In this document: piece after piece, positions 22,555 to 26,126 of the stretch
Layout of the letters: the number at the start of each line of letters is the position of its first letter
How positions within the stretch are numbered: the first letter of the stretch is position 1
Assembly (NCBI GenBank): GCA_003254885.1
Contig: QANT01003383.1
Location: forward strand, 1-26,126
Origin: Purshia tridentata
Lineage: Eukaryota > Streptophyta > Magnoliopsida > Rosales > Rosaceae
Length of the DNA: 26,126 nucleotides
Direction: 5' to 3'
Program-made: the position numbers and the translations under genes
Notes under the pieces: generated by a model
The model's input: only the letters and a program-made list of their open reading frames with translations
Told to the model about the DNA's origin: nothing
Database searches by the model: none

Positions 22555-24336
22555 AACTTGGGGCTTTGGTGGTGATGATGATGATGGGTTGCCATTGCAG
22601 AGTGATGAGTATTTGGCTTCCATGGTTGAAAATGAATGCCACCACTTGCCTGCTGCTGATTACTTGAAGAGGCTCCGAACTGGGGATTTGGACCTTGGGG
22701 CTAGAAAACAGGCTGTTGATTGGATTGCAAAGGTGGGTTCATGTTCATCAGTCTCATTTTTTTTTTTTTAATGGGCATTATTTGCCAATTCAGAAATGTG
22801 CTGTTTTGCAAATGAACCTGGAAAGTTTTTCTCTTTAATTTTTATGTTTGGGGTGTTTGATGAGAATGGGTTGGGTTGTCTTTTGTTTAGACATCTCATA
22901 ATCCTAATAATCTTATATTTAGTTTGGTGGGGAATCTTTTTCTGTTTTGCTTTTGAGGCCAAAGCCAATTGGATATTGGGTTTGTGTTCTCACATTTTAC
23001 TCTGTTCTAGGCTGTACATGCCAACGACCAAAGTCACCAGGCCGAAAACTCTGTTTATTTTTTTCCCTTTTGCTTTATTATTTCCATAGTTGATTAAGTC
23101 ATTGATGATTTCTAACACTGTTTTTGGTTCAACAGGCAAATGCCCATTTCAGTTTTGGACCTCTCTGTCAATACCTATCTATAAACTACTTGGATCGCTT
23201 CCTTTCTGCCTATGAATTACCTGTAAGTCAGAGGAGTAAAATCAAACAGGACTTACACACATTGTGTCTTTTATTGCATTTATTGCATCCAAGTCCATTG
23301 ATGATTGCATCTATTCTTTCTGCATAGAATGGCAAAGCTTGGACTATGCAATTGTTGGCTGTGGCATGTCTGTCTCTTGCAGCCAAAATGGAGGAGATTG
23401 ATGTCCCACTTGCTCTAGATTTACAGGTCAGGATCAGTCTTTTTCTTTTTTGGTCTTTCTTAAATTCTCTGTTTTAGATCTTAATGTGCTAAAGATGTGA
23501 GTTTTTTCATCAAACAGGTGGCTGACTCAAAATTTGTGTTTGAGGCTAGAACTATTCAAAGGATGGAGCTGCTGGTGTTGAGCACATTAAGATGGAGAAT
23601 GCAAGCCGTCACCCCTTTCTCCTTCATTGATCATTTCCTTGGTAAGATCAATGAGGATCAAATCCCACCCAGAGCCTCAATCTTGAGATCATTCCAACTC
23701 ATTTTGAGCACAACAAAGGGTACTCTATTTTCTTGGCTATGTGTTATAATTTCTTTCTGCAATGGTACCAATTATGAAGCTAGAGACTGATGTTGTATGT
23801 GGTGGGTGGGAATTCAATGCAGGAATTGACTTCTTGGAATACAAGCCCTCAGAAGTTGCAGCAGCAGTGACAATTTCTGTTGCAGGAGGAACAAAAGCGT
23901 TAGACATTGAGAAAGCAATCTCTGTGCTCATTCAACAAGTAGATGTAGTAAAGGTACATAGTTGGTGGTCCACAATGGTCTAAAAAGGGACAGAAATGAT
24001 GGGTTTTTTTTTTCTTTGTTTTTGCTTTTGCTCTTATCATTTGGCTTTGATTACAATTAATACAATACAAAATATTGATTTTGTTTTCATTTGCAGGAGA
24101 GAGTGGTAAAGTGTGTAAATTTGATTCAGGATATGGTATTCATGGGTGGGTCCATTAAAGGTACTAGTGGTTCGGTCCAGTCTGTGCCCAAGAGTCCAAT
24201 TGGGGTGTTGGATGCTGCATGCTTCAGCTATAAAAGCGATGACCACACCACAGTTGGTTCATGTGCAAATTCTTTCCACATTAGCTCAGATACCAAAAGA
24301 AGGAAGCTAAACAGACCCTGTGAAGTGGAGCTATAG
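22379..24336 (+). CDS. CYCD4: D-type cyclin, CYCD2/CYCD4 group, 370 aa, six exons
   Basis: Exons 22379-22732, 23136-23222, 23328-23426, 23518-23719, 23823-23953 and 24097-24336 join in frame with GT-AG introns to 370 residues ending in TAG. LLCAE at 12-16 is the LxCxE motif for binding retinoblastoma-related protein. The N-terminal cyclin box spans about 85-210: [55 protein letters not shown] and [20 protein letters not shown]. The C-terminal cyclin fold follows ([30 protein letters not shown]). The tail [20 protein letters not shown] and KRRKL is typical of CYCD2/4. It should activate CDKA in the nucleus and promote G1/S entry in response to sugar and hormones. STTKGIDFLE and the WIAKAN junction fit CYCD4 better than CYCD2;1, as does the 14-3-3 neighbour. 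Exon 1 carries an (AAT)7 run coding for Asn and a GAT run coding for Asp. Confidence 0.94.
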
Positions 24337-24820
24337 AAGAAATGAGAAGTGGGGTTTTCACTTCTCACTCACCCAAAAACCAAATATATGTGATGTTACA
24401 TAAGTAGATTGGTGTGTTAATGATGATGAAGTTTCTGAGGAAGAAAATAATAAAAGGTGGAAAATTAAAGAAAATGATGGGAGAGGGAGATGATTTGAAT
24501 AAGTTAGGTCATGAGAATGGAGGATGTAGAATGGAATCAATCAATATGTATCATGCTCTTGGCATGAAGAGGACCTCTCCAGCTGTTAAATATTAGACTT
24601 CTTAACAGTGTAGAGAGAAAAAAAGAAAGGAAAATGAGAAAGCTGGTTCTGTTTGTGAGATACAGTTTATTTTAGGTTTTGGAATTTATTGGTTTAGAAA
24701 AATGAAAAAATGGAACTGAGAAAAAGTATTATATGATTGCAGGAATTTATATATATTCTTATGGGTTTTTTGCCAGTCTCTTATTAATTTCATTATAAAA
24801 GTAAGTAATTAAATTGGTGT
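24337..24820 (+). other. 3' UTR of the D-type cyclin gene
   Basis: A purine-rich stretch after the stop. AATAAA occurs at about 24449-24454, and further A/T-rich candidates lie near 24660-24790. I see no conserved coding frame. The exact 3' end is unknown. Confidence 0.45.
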
Positions 24821-26126
24821 CAGGGAACTGGGATGGGATCATGCCATCATGGGGCTACTTTTATTCCTTTGCCTTTGTTTTGGCCACTGGGGCTACTTTT
24901 ATTCAATAACTCTGTAGGCTCTGTTTGTGCCCTGTTTCTGTTTGACTGTGTGTCTGGGGATAATGGGTGGGCCTCTGCAGCTTTGTTTTGGTGATAAAAG
25001 TGGTGTGTGTGACATGGAACTTTGGGAATGTAATGTCCTACTCTCCCAACCAACAACTATGTCAAATTTAAGAGAAAAAACAGTGTGGCAAATTATCTTT
25101 GTCAGACTCAGAGGGGCATAGACAGCACTATTTATCTACTTAACAATTTTTTATGATTTTATCCATTAGTTGCAGTCAAAGCAACAGTAACGCGTTAATA
25201 ACCTTTTAACGGAAAAAATTCGGTGCAGAAGATACATCATTCATCACGTGATAAGATAAATACACTGCAAAATGTACACACTTGGGATAGATATAATCAT
25301 ATATATATACTTTTCTTTCAACTATCATCATGGCGCTTAGTTTCAAAGATCATTCTAATCTACAATACCTCCATATTGTGAGAATTGTGAGAACGTAGAG
25401 TTATTACATATTGAAAAATTATAATTTTATACAGTAGTTTATAAAAATTTAGATTATCTCTATAATTACTAATTGATTTTAAAATAGATGTTTAGATTTC
25501 TTTATGATATTAAAATAAGTTCATCTGGCTACGTATATTAAGTCAAATGGCCACATGTGTTCTACGTCCTAATATGAGTATGAGTTGTCTATATTTTTAG
25601 TTTAAATAATGTCATATGTGCGAAAGCGTGTGAAAATATGAAGTGTTATTCCACGTTAAAAATTTAAGAGCGCGGAACTTAAACTCTAATATGAAAAAGG
25701 TGAATTCATTTAAATCCAAAGATTACTAATGTGTCCACATGGTATATAATGTTTGCATTGTAAAAAGAAAATTGGTAATGATTAAGTGCTTACAATTTCA
25801 CTTTTTTTTATTAGATTTTTTTTTGACCATACGTCATTCAGCCTTGTATCAAAAGCAAGCTCTCCATAATACCTTTGAGGTGTGCCCGAAGTTATGATAT
25901 ATGAGTGGGCATAAAGACCAAGTACTCATGTATTGTATAACTATCTCATGTCAAGATAAGATGTATATGAATCATCGACAATTGTCTTTACATACGTGAG
26001 TGAGTTGGCATATCAAACATTTCTCTTGCTTTTTCTCTTTCTGTTTTTATTTTCGGTCTAACAAGCATTCTCTAGTTTAAATATACCAAAAAGCACTTCA
26101 TATGCAAATGCCATATATATATATAT
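24821..26126. other. Downstream spacer, no gene seen
   Basis: It holds a short direct repeat TGGGGCTACTTTTATT (at about 24849 and 24890, about 41 bases apart), AT-rich sequence, and (TA)n runs near 25302 and at the window end. No coding or RNA gene was recognised. The 25380-25800 part could include degenerate LTR sequence, but I cannot support that. Confidence 0.5.

Noticed and set aside
24413..24440. Possible C/D snoRNA (ATGATGA followed by CTGA)
   Set aside because: The two boxes are less than 20 bases apart, too close for a C/D guide RNA.
24358..25121. Short open frames after the cyclin stop on both strands
   Set aside because: They lie in the 3' UTR or AT-rich spacer with no similarity to known proteins.

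Overview
The window is nuclear DNA from a flowering plant, almost certainly a woody eudicot; Rosaceae is my guess from overall protein similarity, not something I can prove. Evidence for this is the interrupted genes with GT-AG introns, AT-rich introns and spacers, CT/GA-rich leaders, small non-autonomous transposon remnants, and five plant proteins that can be read through their exons. Nothing prokaryotic, viral or CRISPR-like is visible.

Layout. (1) 410-3347 (+): a five-exon gene for a 138-aa J-domain protein, with a 2.2 kb third intron. (2) 4664-6241 (-): an intronless coding region for a 525-aa P-class pentatricopeptide repeat (PPR) protein, convergent with the J-protein gene. It probably has a 5' UTR intron ending right at the ATG and a promoter with site II (TGGGCC) motifs near 7350. 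(3) 9012-10759 (+): a four-exon gene for a 250-aa non-epsilon 14-3-3 protein of the kappa/lambda type. (4) 12690-15593 (-): a six-exon gene for a 189-aa plastid-type CutA protein, with several site II motifs upstream. (5) 22379-24336 (+): a six-exon gene for a 370-aa D-type cyclin of the CYCD2/CYCD4 group with an LxCxE motif. The remainder is AT-rich spacer, including about 6.8 kb between CUTA and the cyclin, with two related terminal-inverted-repeat elements (11156-11805 and from 12021), a hairpin MITE-like element (8115-8337), other short repeats and microsatellites.

How the genes relate. They do not form an operon-like unit. The most informative context is the neighbourhood of a kappa/lambda 14-3-3 gene and a CYCD4-type cyclin: in Arabidopsis the same two families are adjacent at two places (At5g65420/At5g65430 and At5g10440/At5g10450). 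This window therefore looks like an orthologous block, with CUTA and expanded spacer between them. I found no convincing new biological system. The best second looks are this microsynteny, the predicted RNA target of the PPR protein, the partial duplication of the PPR 3' end, the paired transposon-like elements, and two G-box-bearing GC-richer islands upstream of the cyclin.
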